Of a DNA stretch of 26,878 nt, positions 1-9,538 are shown one piece after another. Below the pieces are notes generated by a model, which was not told the DNA's origin, made no database searches, and saw only the letters and a list, made by a program, of their open reading frames with translations. Numbering within the stretch: position 1 is the first letter of the stretch; each line of letters opens with the position of its first letter. The position numbers and the translations under genes were made by a program. The stretch comes from Lachnospiraceae bacterium (GTDB lineage: Bacteria > Bacillota_A > Clostridia > Lachnospirales > Lachnospiraceae): NCBI GenBank assembly GCA_024691045.1, contig JAILOC010000153.1, positions 1 through 26,878 of the forward strand. Reading direction: 5' to 3'.

Positions 1-45
1 ATTGAAACTGCGCTCAGATCGTATGTAAGAAAAGAATTCATATAG
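1..45 (+). CDS. C-terminal end of an upstream gene (partial)
   Basis: The first frame is open from the window edge and encodes about 14 residues (IETALRSYVRKEFI) before a TAG at 43–45. The other two forward frames stop almost at once. The stop lies ten bases before the pseI start, which is typical spacing within this operon. This is probably the tail of another nonulosonic-acid or glycan gene, but too little remains to say which. The call rests only on frame openness and spacing. Confidence 0.4.
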   Translation: METALRSYVRKEFI

Positions 46-55
46 TGAGGTCAGA

Positions 56-1090
56 ATGTTCCGATTATTCGACAAGATCAAAAACGGAGAGGTTTATATC
101 ATTGCCGAGATGAGTGCTAATCACGGCGGAAACCTCGGTAACGCTCTCGAAATAGTGCGTCAGGTCGCAGGCACCGGTGCGGACTGTCTTAAGATCCAGA
201 CCTATACCGCCGATTCACTTACCATCGACTGCGACAACGATTATTTCAGGATAAAGGGCGGACTCTGGGACGGATATAAGCTTCATGATCTTTATAAATC
301 CGCATACACTCCCTATGAGTGGCAGAAGAGGATCAAAGAGGAATGCGAAAGATGGGGACTTGACTTCCTTTCAACCCCCTTCGATAAAGAGGCTGTAGAT
401 TTCCTTGACGATCTGGGCTGTGAAGCATACAAGATCGCAAGCTTTGAGATGGTCGATATCCCTCTCATAGAATATGCCGCATCCAAGGGTAAGCCCATGA
501 TCATCTCGTGCGGAATGGGAAGTCCCGAGGAAATACAGGATGCACTGGATGCATGCAGGAAAGCCGGTAACGACCGGGTCGTTCTCCTGAAATGCTGCAG
601 TGAATATCCGGCAAACTGGGCGGATATGCACCTTGCAAATATTCCGGATATGAAGGAACGGTACGGAACATATGTCGGTCTTTCCGATCACAGTCCAGGA
701 AGCTGTGCAGCTGTTGCGGGAGTTGCACTCGGCGCATGCGTGATTGAAAAGCACGTAAAGCTGGCGGGAATAAACAGTGCGGATTCCGATTTCAGTATGA
801 CAATCGAAGAATTTTCCGGGATGGTCACCGATGTCAGAAATGCCCGGAAAGCTATCGCAGGTCCCGACTATGAACTTACTGACGGCGAGAAATCTTCGAC
901 TGTTTTCAGAAGGAGTATTTTTGCTATAAGTGATATAAAAGCAGGAGAAAAATTTACGGAAGAAAACATCCGCGTGATCCGTCCCGGGTACGGAATTGCT
1001 CCCAAGCATTTTGCTTCGCTTCTGGGAACCGATTCCGTAAGGGATATAAAACGCGGAGAACCTCTTACGGAAGAAGATATCGGAAAATGA
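56..1090 (+). CDS. pseI: Pseudaminic acid synthase (NeuB family)
   Basis: This enzyme condenses phosphoenolpyruvate with a 2,4-diacetamido-hexose in the cytoplasm to make pseudaminic acid, a nine-carbon sugar used on flagellins and surface glycans. Residues 1–280 form the NeuB TIM barrel: EMSANHGG near 18–25, KIQTY at 46–50, STPFD at 106–110, GLSDHS at 208–213 and the metal-site EKHV at 231–234. Residues 285–344 are the SAF (antifreeze-like) domain with GYGIAP at 311–316. The stretch GGLWDGYKLHDLYKSAYTP (68–86) is typical of PseI rather than sialic or legionaminic acid synthases. At 344 residues it is full length. A GAGG ribosome binding site precedes the ATG, and the stop overlaps the next gene by four bases. 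The family is certain; the pseudaminic rather than legionaminic assignment is strongly favoured. Confidence 0.92.
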   Translation: MFRLFDKIKNGEVYIIAEMSANHGGNLGNALEIVRQVAGTGADCLKIQTYTADSLTIDCDNDYFRIKGGLWDGYKLHDLYKSAYTPYEWQKRIKEECERWGLDFLSTPFDKEAVDFLDDLGCEAYKIASFEMVDIPLIEYAASKGKPMIISCGMGSPEEIQDALDACRKAGNDRVVLLKCCSEYPANWADMHLANIPDMKERYGTYVGLSDHSPGSCAAVAGVALGACVIEKHVKLAGINSADSDFSMTIEEFSGMVTDVRNARKAIAGPDYELTDGEKSSTVFRRSIFAISDIKAGEKFTEENIRVIRPGYGIAPKHFASLLGTDSVRDIKRGEPLTEEDIGK

Positions 1091-1686
1091 AAATACTTTT
1101 ACTGAGTAACAACGACAACGTAAATGCCCTGAAAAAAAGACTCACCGAAATGGAAGAGGAAGTTATACTTTATCATGACAGGGTCGGTGCCGGATTTATA
1201 GAGGAACTGAAGCCGGATTTTGCGGTTGTGTACAACTACCGCTCGATCATAAAGGAAGACGTGATAGGTCTTATGGGAAACAGGATCATCAATCTTCACA
1301 CATCGTTCCTGCCCTGGAACAGGGGATCGTCACCGAATATCTGGAGCTTTATAGACGACACTCCCAAGGGCGTTACGATCCACAGACTCGAAAAGGGTCT
1401 CGATACGGGAAGGATACTTCTTCAAAAAGAGCTTTTCTTTGATGAGGATAAGGAAACGCTCTGTACCACCTATGAAAAGCTTAATGAGGAGATCGTAAAC
1501 CTCCTTTGTGAAAACTGGGTGGACGTAAAGGCGGGAAAGATTCCATTTAAGGTACAGGAAGGAAAAGGCTCTTACCACCGGACCGCAGATCTTGAAGAGA
1601 TCCTTGGCGGCAGGAAGATCGATTATTCCATGACCGTCAGTGATTTTAGGAAATTCATTGCTGAATGCAGGAAAGAAATGAAATGA
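1087..1686 (+). CDS. Small formyltransferase, probably acting on a sugar amine
   Basis: This 199-residue protein has the Formyl_trans_N fold, which transfers a formyl group from 10-formyltetrahydrofolate. The catalytic triad of the family is visible: N69 and H71 in IINLHTSFLPWNRG, and D106 in GLDTGRI. It lacks the C-terminal RNA-binding domain of methionyl-tRNA formyltransferase and is too short for that enzyme. It overlaps pseI by four bases and pseF by four bases, so it is translated with the pseudaminic acid enzymes. I infer that it N-formylates an amino group of pseudaminic acid or its precursor, in place of one acetyl group. A GART-like purine role is unlikely from this context. The exact substrate cannot be read from sequence. 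Confidence 0.82.
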   Translation: MKILLLSNNDNVNALKKRLTEMEEEVILYHDRVGAGFIEELKPDFAVVYNYRSIIKEDVIGLMGNRIINLHTSFLPWNRGSSPNIWSFIDDTPKGVTIHRLEKGLDTGRILLQKELFFDEDKETLCTTYEKLNEEIVNLLCENWVDVKAGKIPFKVQEGKGSYHRTADLEEILGGRKIDYSMTVSDFRKFIAECRKEMK

Positions 1687-2366
1687 AAGTAGCAGTCATA
1701 ACCGCACGCGGCGGAAGCAAGAGAATACCGAGGAAGAATATAAAGGAATTCTGCGGAAAGCCGATCCTGGCATATTCTGTCGAAGCAGCTCTAAAGAGTG
1801 GAGTTTTCGATGAAGTAATGATCTCCACCGAAGATGATGAGATCGCAGAGATCGCGGTTAAGTACGGCGCTTCGCTCCCTTTTAAGAGGAGTATGGAAAA
1901 CGCCGACGATCACAGCACGACCGTCGATGTAATGTGCGAAGTTCTCGAAAGCTATGAGAAGCTCGGAAAGCATCCGGATCTGATGTGCTGCATTTATCCG
2001 ACAGCTCCTTTTGTGACTGCGGAGAAGCTTAAGGCAGCATATGAGCTTTTGGAGAAAAATAATGCCGATGCCGTCATACCCGTTGTAAGGTTTTCTTTCC
2101 CGCCTCAGCGGTGCTTTATAGAAAATAACGGATTTATCGAGTACAAGTGGAAAGAGTACCAGTTTGCAAGAAGCCAGGATCTCGAGCCTTTCTATCATGA
2201 TGCGGGCCAGTTCTATATGCTCAGGAGCGATGTGATGAAGGAAAAGCATTCGCTCGTACCGGAGAGGACGGTTCCGCTCATCCTTGATGATATGGAAGTT
2301 CAGGATATAGATACTTTGGATGATTGGAAGATAGCTGAGATAAAATATGGTATAATTTCAGGATGA
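1683..2366 (+). CDS. pseF: Pseudaminic acid cytidylyltransferase
   Basis: This enzyme activates pseudaminic acid with CTP to the CMP-sugar donor used by glycosyltransferases. The N-terminus MKVAVITARGGSKRIPRKNI is the CTP-binding loop of CMP-acyl-sugar synthetases, followed by CGKPILAYSVEAA, CIYPTAPF near 103–110 and VQDIDTLDDW near the end. The product is 227 residues, usual for PseF. An ATG 18 bases upstream is in frame, but the start at 1683 is preferred. It begins exactly at the family N-terminus, has GGAAAG upstream, and gives an ATGA overlap with the previous gene. PseF rather than NeuA is chosen because of the adjacent PseI. No terminator separates it from the downstream signalling operon. 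Confidence 0.9.
   Translation: MKVAVITARGGSKRIPRKNIKEFCGKPILAYSVEAALKSGVFDEVMISTEDDEIAEIAVKYGASLPFKRSMENADDHSTTVDVMCEVLESYEKLGKHPDLMCCIYPTAPFVTAEKLKAAYELLEKNNADAVIPVVRFSFPPQRCFIENNGFIEYKWKEYQFARSQDLEPFYHDAGQFYMLRSDVMKEKHSLVPERTVPLILDDMEVQDIDTLDDWKIAEIKYGIISG
2348..2356 (+). promoter_or_regulatory. Extended -10 promoter for the HD-GYP/kinase operon
   Basis: TGG followed by a perfect TATAAT (2351–2356) forms an extended -10 element inside the last codons of pseF. No good -35 hexamer lies 16–18 bases upstream, as is common with extended -10 promoters. Transcription would begin near 2363, about 40 bases before the TTG start at 2402. It would let the signalling genes be expressed apart from the pse genes. 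Confidence 0.55.
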
Positions 2367-2401
2367 GATTTTTCGTTTGAGGGGACGGAAGGTGCACTGA
2401 C

Positions 2402-4549
2402 TTGGACAAGCACATTAAAAAAAGGACTATATATGAAGTGGGGAGAATAAGACGTGTGGCTCTGGTATTTGCCGGAGTCTTGGTGAACGTTCTTCTTTCT
2501 TATCTTATGAACGGGCTTGGACTGCCTCTGTTCCTTGATACTGCGGGCACGATCTCGGTCACTGTTCTCTGCGGCCTTGTTCCCGGCATATTCGTTGCTA
2601 TACTCACAAATGTCATATGCATGGCCTTCAATCCTTATGCAATGTATTTCACATTCATTAATGCGCTCATTGCCGTATTTACTTCCTATTACACAGGCAG
2701 ATATTCGCTTAAAAAGCTGAGCAAGCTCATACTTTATATTCTTTCGCTTTCTCTTTTTGCGGGAATCGTAAGCTCTGTCGTACAGTGGCTCTTGTTCCAC
2801 GGTCCCCAGCACAATCTTATTTCCGAAATGGCTTCCGGCATATCCGGGGCTTCGGAAATGTCGATGTTCAACGCATTCCTTATAACCAATGTATTCCTTA
2901 ATGTCCTTGATAAGGGCATATCTTCGCTTTTTGTTCTCGGGCTTTTGTATGTTGTCCCGCAGAAGTTCATTGATTCCCTCAAAGCGGTCGACTGGAGGCA
3001 GAGGCCTCTTTCCGAAGCCGAAAGGAAGGATATCAAAAAGTGGAAAAAGAAAGTCAGTCATTCGATTGAGTCCAGGATCTATTTTACTCTTATCATCGTA
3101 TGCTTCTGGATGGTTGCGATCATAGGCGTAGTCGGCTACAAACTCATATATGACAGTGAGAAGGCGGAAAGAACCGAATGCGCATGGAATGCGGCAAGAT
3201 TTACTGCGTCCATTATTGACGGTGATATGATCCAGGAGTATTTACGACTCGGTAAGGATGCGCCCGGATATACGGAGATAGAAGATACCATGTACAGGAT
3301 CAGGGATTCCGTGGGAGGTATCAAATATCTGTACGCACATACGATAGATGCCAGGGACTGTGTGTTTATTTTCGATCTTACGACCGAAGACGGCGAGGAA
3401 GGATACTTGCCCGGTGAGGTTGTTCCCTTCGAGGAGACCTTTGAACCGTACCTTGATGAATTCAGAACCGGCAAGGAAATCGGTCCCATCGAATCGAATT
3501 CCATATGGAAAAGAGTCATCACCGTTTATGTTCCCGTGTACAACAGTGAGGGAAGAACGGTGTGCTATGTCGGAGCCGATGTATCCCTCGATTATCTGAT
3601 CGAAGGTATCGGTGAATATGCGTACAAGATAGGATTTATCGTTCTCGGCTTTGTCATTCTTTTCCTTGCAAGCGCCATCAAATTCACAAGATACTGCACA
3701 GCTTATCCTGTCAGAAGCATTACCCAGTGTCTTGACGGATTCGTTAATGACGATGACAGCCAGGAACAGCTTGATGCCAATGTCAAAAAGCTGCGCAGGC
3801 TGAACATCAAAACGGATGATGAAGTTGAGAGACTGTACCAGACTCTCTGTTCGATGACGGTCGATCAGGCTGAAACACTGAGGGATGTAAGAAGACTTTC
3901 CGAATCAACGGCCAAGATGCAGGACGGTCTTATCATAACGATGGCGAACATGGTAGAAAGCCGTGACTCGGATACCGGAGAGCATGTCCAGAAGACAGCG
4001 GAATACGTGCGCATTATTTCCGAAGGGCTGAAGGCAAAGGGATACTATCCGGAGAAGATGACCCCCAAATTCATGTCCGATGTCGTCAGAAGCGCACCTC
4101 TTCACGACGTTGGTAAGATCAATATTTCCGATAAGATCCTCAATAAGCCCGGCAAGCTGACGGACGAAGAGTATGAGATCATGAAGACTCACACTACCGC
4201 GGGCAAAGAGATAATGGAGAATGCGATCAGTACGGTTCAGGGCGGAAGCTATCTCAAGGAAGCACGCAATATGGCCGCATATCATCACGAAAGATGGGAC
4301 GGCAAGGGTTATCCGGAGGGGCTTCATGGTGAGGTCATCCCTCTTTCCGCACGAATCATGGCTGTTGCCGATGTTTTTGATGCACTCACATCAAAGCGTA
4401 TCTATAAGCCTCCTTTCCCGCTTAAGGATGCGCTCAAGATACTTGAGGACGGTGCGGGAGTTCAGTTCGATCCCAGGTGTGTCGAGGTGTTCATCGATTC
4501 ACTTCCCGAAGTGAAGAAAGTACTGAGGAAATATAATCCGGATGTTTAA
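2402..4549 (+). CDS. Membrane HD-GYP cyclic-di-GMP phosphodiesterase with extracellular sensor
   Basis: This 715-residue protein is predicted to sense an outside signal and hydrolyse cyclic-di-GMP inside. Residues 17–185 contain about five hydrophobic helices resembling an ECF-transporter S-component. A further helix at 225–249 is followed by a Cache-like extracellular domain (about 250–405), then a helix at 408–428 and a HAMP/coiled linker. Residues 505–705 are an HD-GYP domain with every metal ligand visible: H528, H568-D569 (LHDVGK), H597, H628-H629 ([15 protein letters not shown]) and D657 (AVADVFDAL). The start is TTG, with GGAAGG nine bases upstream; no in-frame ATG fits. It overlaps the kinase gene by eight bases. 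I am confident of the phosphodiesterase domain; the ligand and the ECF-S resemblance are inferences. Confidence 0.88.
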   Translation: MDKHIKKRTIYEVGRIRRVALVFAGVLVNVLLSYLMNGLGLPLFLDTAGTISVTVLCGLVPGIFVAILTNVICMAFNPYAMYFTFINALIAVFTSYYTGRYSLKKLSKLILYILSLSLFAGIVSSVVQWLLFHGPQHNLISEMASGISGASEMSMFNAFLITNVFLNVLDKGISSLFVLGLLYVVPQKFIDSLKAVDWRQRPLSEAERKDIKKWKKKVSHSIESRIYFTLIIVCFWMVAIIGVVGYKLIYDSEKAERTECAWNAARFTASIIDGDMIQEYLRLGKDAPGYTEIEDTMYRIRDSVGGIKYLYAHTIDARDCVFIFDLTTEDGEEGYLPGEVVPFEETFEPYLDEFRTGKEIGPIESNSIWKRVITVYVPVYNSEGRTVCYVGADVSLDYLIEGIGEYAYKIGFIVLGFVILFLASAIKFTRYCTAYPVRSITQCLDGFVNDDDSQEQLDANVKKLRRLNIKTDDEVERLYQTLCSMTVDQAETLRDVRRLSESTAKMQDGLIITMANMVESRDSDTGEHVQKTAEYVRIISEGLKAKGYYPEKMTPKFMSDVVRSAPLHDVGKINISDKILNKPGKLTDEEYEIMKTHTTAGKEIMENAISTVQGGSYLKEARNMAAYHHERWDGKGYPEGLHGEVIPLSARIMAVADVFDALTSKRIYKPPFPLKDALKILEDGAGVQFDPRCVEVFIDSLPEVKKVLRKYNPDV

Positions 4550-7500
4550 GCACAGGCTTATAAAATCTAATATGACAAAGTATTCCGCATTTGCTGCGGC
4601 ACTCATCATCGCCGCTTCAATATGCGTATTTCCCGTTAACGTAAGCGCCGAACCCGTTCACCTTTCGAATCTATCGGGCGGCGGATATTCGGCATCGGGC
4701 CAGATAAACGGTGCGGGATATTCTTCGCAGATCTACGATGCGTCAAACGGTCTTCCAACATCCGATGCCAATTACATCCTCTGCTCATCGGACGGATATA
4801 TCTGGATAGGCGGATACAGCGGGATAATCAAATATGACGGTTCGAATTTCATCCGTATGGATACATCCGGCGGTCTTACGAGCGGAAGAGGACTATTTGA
4901 GGATTCAAAGGGACGAATCTGGGTTGCGACGAATGATAACGGAGTCGTTGTAATAGACGGTGAAGAAAGCATTCATTTCACTTACAAGGAAGGACTTGCT
5001 TCGTCTTCGATCAGATGCTTCGAAGAGGATGCAGACGGAAATATCATCATAGGAACGACTGCGGGTATTGCGTATGTTGATAATGCACTTACTCTGCACA
5101 CTATTGATGACGATACCTTAAATGAAGAGACCGTTCTCAATATGTCGGCGGATCTTAACGGTACCATATACGGCATTACCAAGAGCGGACTTCTGTTTTC
5201 CGTTACCGGCTGTAAGGTTACCGATGCCTTTAGCGGAAGCGATAAGGGTATGGATAAGATCACGGCTATACTTTCGGATCCTTCCGCGGAAGGAATGATA
5301 TATATCGGTACCTCCGGCGGTATCGTATACCACGGCGGATTCGGAGATCCCGCAGACAGGATGACGGGAATGGATGCCGCACCGCTGTCAACAATTCAGT
5401 GGATAGATCATTCCTGCGGAAAGCTCTGGGTAACATCACAGAACCTGAGCGGATATTTCGATGAAAAGGGTGTGTTCAGGACTCTGGACGATATTCCCAT
5501 GGACAGTGCGATCGAGATGATGACCTGTGATTACCAGGGGAATCTGTGGTATGCTTCTTCGACGCTTGGCGTCATGAAGGTTGTTACCAATAACTTCGTC
5601 AACATCACCAAGAATGCCGGCCTTGAAGGCTATGTCGTAAATGCGACCGGTTTTTATAAGGGATTTTTATATGTGGGCACCGGTAACGGGCTTTTCATTC
5701 TCGACAGAAACTGGCATATCGTTAATAACGAACTGACCGAATTCATAGGTGATGCCAGGATCAGATGCATCACTTCCGATTCGAGAGGGAATCTCTGGAT
5801 CGCGGTCTATAACCATGATCTTGGCGTGGTTGTACAGACAAGGAGCGGAGAGATAAGGAATATAACAACTGCGGACGGTCTTCCCAGTAATGAGATCAGA
5901 TGCGTTGTCGAAGCTTCGGACGGAAGCATGCTCGTAGGATCCAACGGCGGTCTGGCATACATCAGGGATTTCGAGGTTACAAGAGCAGTCGGTGCATCGG
6001 AGGATGTCAGGAACACGGTATTCCTTACCGTAGCGGAAGGTAATTTCGGACTGGTATATGTCGGAACCGACGGTGACGGCATATATGAGATAGCGCAGGA
6101 CCATGTAGTAAGACTCGGACGTGATGACGGTCTTACAAGTGATGTCATCCTGAGGATCATCCATGATGAGGAGAGGGATGTCTACTGGATCATCACTTCC
6201 AACTCGATAGAATTCATAAGGGACGGACGCGTTCACGAGATCACATCCTTTCCTTACAACAATAACTATGACATGTACTTCGATGATAAGGGTGATGCAT
6301 GGATCCTTTCATCGTACGGTGTTTATTGCGTGAAGATCGATGATATGCTCAATGACGATATCAGGGAATACGATCTTTACACGAATGCAAACGGACTTAC
6401 ATCTACTCCTACCAGTAATTCGTACTCCGCACTTGACGGATACGGCAATCTGTATATTTCCGGAAGGGACGGTGTAAGCTGTGTTAACATCAACAATTTC
6501 TATCGCGGTGATGTCGATGTCAAGGTCGCTCTTGCTTCGATCTACTGCGATGATGAGAAGATAATCCCCGATGAGGATGGCACGTATACTATCCCCGCAT
6601 CGGACGGACGTATCGTCATCACAACATCGGTAATGGATTATTCCATGACCAATCCGCTCGTGCATATTTATCTCGAAGGTGCGGGAGATGACGGTATAAC
6701 CGGCCCTAGGAATTTACTGTCTCCACTCGAATACACCAGGTTAAAATACGGAAATTACACGCTCCATGTCCAGATCCTCGACAGCAGGACCAGGCGCGTG
6801 CGCATGGATCAGACCTTTGAGATAGTCAAAAAGCCCCATATATTTGAGCTGCTCATTGTAAGACTGCTTCTGCTTGCGCTGTTCGCGGTCCTCACGGGAT
6901 TCGTGGTCTGGAGAGTGGTTAAGATCACCCTCATAAGCAGACAGTACGATGAGATAAGGAATGCCAAGGATGAAGCCGAGAGGGCTAATTCCGCCAAGAG
7001 CCGTTTCCTTGCCAATATGAGCCACGAGATAAGAACCCCCATCAATACCATCATGGGAATGGATGAGATGATACTCAGGGAGGATGCGGCAGGTGTACCC
7101 AAGAACTATTTCCTGAACGTCGTAAACTATGCACTCGACATCAGGAATGCATCCGAATCACTGCTCGGTCTGATCAACGACCTGCTGGATATGTCCAAGA
7201 TCGAATCGGGTAAGATGCATCCCGTCGAGCTCGAATATGATGTGCAGGAGCTTCTGCGTTCAATAGTCTCCATGATACGTGTAAGGAGTATCGAAAAGGA
7301 GCTTTCCTTTGACGTATGTATCGATGAGATCCTTCCAACACGTCTGTACGGTGATGCCGGCAAGATCAAGCAGATCGTTCTCAACCTTCTTACAAATGCG
7401 GTCAAGTATACCGAAAACGGAGGCTTTGCACTTAATGTTTCAATAGAATCGAGGACGGACGATGCGGTAGATCTGAAGTTTTCCGTCAAGGATACCGGAA

Positions 7501-8771
7501 TAGGCATCAGGCAGGAGGATATGGAGAAACTCTTCACCGCCTATGAAAGACTTGATGAGGAAAAGAATTCGGGCATTCAGGGAACCGGACTCGGCCTTGA
7601 TATTTCAAGGCGTTTCGCACAGCTCCTCGGCGGAGACTTGACTGTTGAGAGTACATACGGACAGGGCTCCGAGTTTATATTCACCGTCACGCAGAAGATC
7701 GTTGATGATAAGCCGATAGGAATTTTCACCGAGCGTGAAGAAACCGGTGTAAAGGGACCTTATGTCGCACAGTTCGTTGCGCCTGATGCCGATGTTCTGG
7801 TAGTCGACGATAATCCGATGAACCTCAGTGTCATACGCGGACTTTTAAAGCCTACCAAGGTATTTGTAACGACCGCGGAAAGCGGAGAAGAATGTCTTGA
7901 GAAGATCAAGACTACCAATTTCAATGTTGTCCTGCTTGACCATATGATGCCCGGAATGGACGGCATAGAAACTCTTGAGAAGATAAGGGAGAATCACCCG
8001 GATCTTCCCGTATATGCCCTTACCGCAAATGCAACGGCAGGTGAAGATTTCTACAAGTCCAAGGGCTTCAACGGTTATCTCGCCAAGCCCATAGACTGTG
8101 AAACACTGGAAAAGACCATCATGCGCCACATACCCGAGGAAATGCTCATGAAGGTCGATAAGAACGAATATATCGAAGAGCTTTCCGAGATGCCTGAAGA
8201 TATGCTCTGGATCTATGATACCGAGGGCATTGATGCTGAGGAAGGAATCAAAAACTCCGGAGGAATATCGCAGTACATTTTCTCACTTAATATGTTCTTC
8301 GATACCATCGACGGCAATCTCAAGGTAATAAGGGATTCCTATGACAACCGCAACATCAGGCTCTTTACGATCAAGGTTCATGCCCTTAAAACATCCGCAA
8401 GGATAATCGGTGCTACAAGGCTTTCGGATCTGTGCTACAGTCTCGAAGAAGCGGGAAACAAGCAGGACACCGGTTACATCAAGGACAATATTGATATGCT
8501 TATCGCGGATTACACCGAATTTAAGGATAAGCTTGCAAGACTTAAAAAGGAAGAAGACGATGAGGGCAAGGAGCCCATACCGGAGGATGAACTTAAGGGT
8601 GCATATGAAGCTCTCAGGGAAGTGATCCCGCAGATGGATTACGATTCCGTCGAGATGATAATAGGCGACCTCAAAAAGTACAAGCTGCCGGATGAAGACA
8701 AGGCCAGGATAGAACAGCTTTCACAGCTTCTCAAAGTATTTGACTGGGATAAGATGGAGGAACTTATATGA
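4542..8771 (+). CDS. Double-propeller hybrid sensor histidine kinase with REC and Hpt
   Basis: This 1409-residue membrane sensor starts a phosphorelay. A signal peptide (about 1–36, ending VSA) leads into 14 Reg_prop-type blades between about residues 70 and 650. The blades recur as GL..S..I....DG..W.G...G, which suits two seven-bladed propellers. A Y_Y_Y domain (about 690–763) and one membrane helix (769–797) follow. The kinase core has H828 in [12 protein letters not shown]948/N952 in the N box, DTGIGI at 984 and GTGLGL at 1014. The receiver holds DD at 1089–1090, phospho-acceptor D1133 ([11 protein letters not shown]) and K1182. The Hpt domain carries H1290 in [13 protein letters not shown]. 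The outside half matches polysaccharide-sensing HTCS proteins, but there is no AraC output; the C-terminus ends in helices. Its start overlaps the HD-GYP gene and its end overlaps the regulator gene. Confidence 0.93.
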   Translation: MFKHRLIKSNMTKYSAFAAALIIAASICVFPVNVSAEPVHLSNLSGGGYSASGQINGAGYSSQIYDASNGLPTSDANYILCSSDGYIWIGGYSGIIKYDGSNFIRMDTSGGLTSGRGLFEDSKGRIWVATNDNGVVVIDGEESIHFTYKEGLASSSIRCFEEDADGNIIIGTTAGIAYVDNALTLHTIDDDTLNEETVLNMSADLNGTIYGITKSGLLFSVTGCKVTDAFSGSDKGMDKITAILSDPSAEGMIYIGTSGGIVYHGGFGDPADRMTGMDAAPLSTIQWIDHSCGKLWVTSQNLSGYFDEKGVFRTLDDIPMDSAIEMMTCDYQGNLWYASSTLGVMKVVTNNFVNITKNAGLEGYVVNATGFYKGFLYVGTGNGLFILDRNWHIVNNELTEFIGDARIRCITSDSRGNLWIAVYNHDLGVVVQTRSGEIRNITTADGLPSNEIRCVVEASDGSMLVGSNGGLAYIRDFEVTRAVGASEDVRNTVFLTVAEGNFGLVYVGTDGDGIYEIAQDHVVRLGRDDGLTSDVILRIIHDEERDVYWIITSNSIEFIRDGRVHEITSFPYNNNYDMYFDDKGDAWILSSYGVYCVKIDDMLNDDIREYDLYTNANGLTSTPTSNSYSALDGYGNLYISGRDGVSCVNINNFYRGDVDVKVALASIYCDDEKIIPDEDGTYTIPASDGRIVITTSVMDYSMTNPLVHIYLEGAGDDGITGPRNLLSPLEYTRLKYGNYTLHVQILDSRTRRVRMDQTFEIVKKPHIFELLIVRLLLLALFAVLTGFVVWRVVKITLISRQYDEIRNAKDEAERANSAKSRFLANMSHEIRTPINTIMGMDEMILREDAAGVPKNYFLNVVNYALDIRNASESLLGLINDLLDMSKIESGKMHPVELEYDVQELLRSIVSMIRVRSIEKELSFDVCIDEILPTRLYGDAGKIKQIVLNLLTNAVKYTENGGFALNVSIESRTDDAVDLKFSVKDTGIGIRQEDMEKLFTAYERLDEEKNSGIQGTGLGLDISRRFAQLLGGDLTVESTYGQGSEFIFTVTQKIVDDKPIGIFTEREETGVKGPYVAQFVAPDADVLVVDDNPMNLSVIRGLLKPTKVFVTTAESGEECLEKIKTTNFNVVLLDHMMPGMDGIETLEKIRENHPDLPVYALTANATAGEDFYKSKGFNGYLAKPIDCETLEKTIMRHIPEEMLMKVDKNEYIEELSEMPEDMLWIYDTEGIDAEEGIKNSGGISQYIFSLNMFFDTIDGNLKVIRDSYDNRNIRLFTIKVHALKTSARIIGATRLSDLCYSLEEAGNKQDTGYIKDNIDMLIADYTEFKDKLARLKKEEDDEGKEPIPEDELKGAYEALREVIPQMDYDSVEMIIGDLKKYKLPDEDKARIEQLSQLLKVFDWDKMEELI

Positions 8772-9529
8772 ACAGGTCCAATATGATCCTTACAGGTGAA
8801 AAAGAATCCTTCATCGTCAGGGTTCTGCTCAAGAAACTGAGGGATGCAAAGGTGGAATGCTCCTTCGTTCCGTTCGACATTAACAGCATCAATCCGGCTG
8901 TCGATGACAACACTTCTCTTGTTGTTCTTTTCATGGAGGACGGATATCAGCCTCCCAAGGATGTCCTGCATTATCTCAAGGACCTGCTTGAGGAGAAGGA
9001 TATACGGATGACGGTGATAGGTGACCACTCGGATGTTTCGTATGTATCCAACAATATGCCCGGGGATCTTATCTGCTCAACATTCTACCGCCCGGTCGAC
9101 AACGAGATGTTCGTAAAGTCCGTTAGCGATTATCTTAACAAGCTTGATTCCGGTGAATTTCGAAAGAGCATCCTGATAGTTGACGACGATCCCGGATACC
9201 TCGGTCTTGTAAGAGAATGGCTCAGGGGAACATACAAGGTCTATATGGCCAATTCCGGTCTCCAGGCTATCAAGTGGCTGGGGAAAAACAAGGTCGACCT
9301 GATACTTCTCGACCATGAGATGCCCATAACAAGCGGCCCCCAGGTGCTTGAGATGCTCCGTAACGATGAAGAGACCAAATCGATCCCCGTTATGTTCCTT
9401 ACCGGAAAAGGCGATAAGGAAAGCGTAATGAAGGTTGTATCGCTCCGTCCCGAAGGATATTTCCTCAAGAACATCCAGAAGGCAGAGCTGCTTGAGAAAT
9501 TGAACGAATATTTTGTGCTTCACAAATAA
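8768..9529 (+). CDS. Output-less response regulator with pseudo-receiver plus receiver
   Basis: This 253-residue cytoplasmic protein has two receiver-like halves. Residues 134–250 are a true receiver with the acidic pocket at D139–D141, phospho-acceptor D182 (LLDHEMP), T212 (LTGKG) and K234. Residues 1–125 look like a degenerate receiver: LVVLFMEDG sits where the acceptor Asp would be, and RPV near 108–110 replaces the usual Lys-Pro. There is no DNA-binding, GGDEF or EAL domain. A four-base ATGA overlap with the kinase gene and GGAGG seven bases upstream show coupled translation. It is the natural final acceptor of phosphate from Hpt residue H1290. Its target is unknown; I infer a protein partner, possibly one of the two HD-GYP proteins beside it. 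Confidence 0.87.
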   Translation: MNRSNMILTGEKESFIVRVLLKKLRDAKVECSFVPFDINSINPAVDDNTSLVVLFMEDGYQPPKDVLHYLKDLLEEKDIRMTVIGDHSDVSYVSNNMPGDLICSTFYRPVDNEMFVKSVSDYLNKLDSGEFRKSILIVDDDPGYLGLVREWLRGTYKVYMANSGLQAIKWLGKNKVDLILLDHEMPITSGPQVLEMLRNDEETKSIPVMFLTGKGDKESVMKVVSLRPEGYFLKNIQKAELLEKLNEYFVLHK

Positions 9530-9538
9530 GGAAACGAA

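Noticed and set aside
371..1009. A 212-codon open frame on the minus strand inside pseI
   Set aside because: It lies wholly opposite a well-recognised enzyme, has no family motifs and no ribosome binding site of note, and is Cys/Phe/His-rich in the way antisense shadows are.
1665..1682. Upstream ATG for pseF adding six residues
   Set aside because: The cytidylyltransferase family starts at the MKVAVITARGG motif, and the start at 1683 forms the ATGA overlap seen elsewhere in this operon.
2300..3061. A 253-codon minus-strand open frame opposite the HD-GYP gene start
   Set aside because: Its product is a low-complexity Lys/Arg/Tyr-rich sequence mirroring membrane-helix codons of the real gene.
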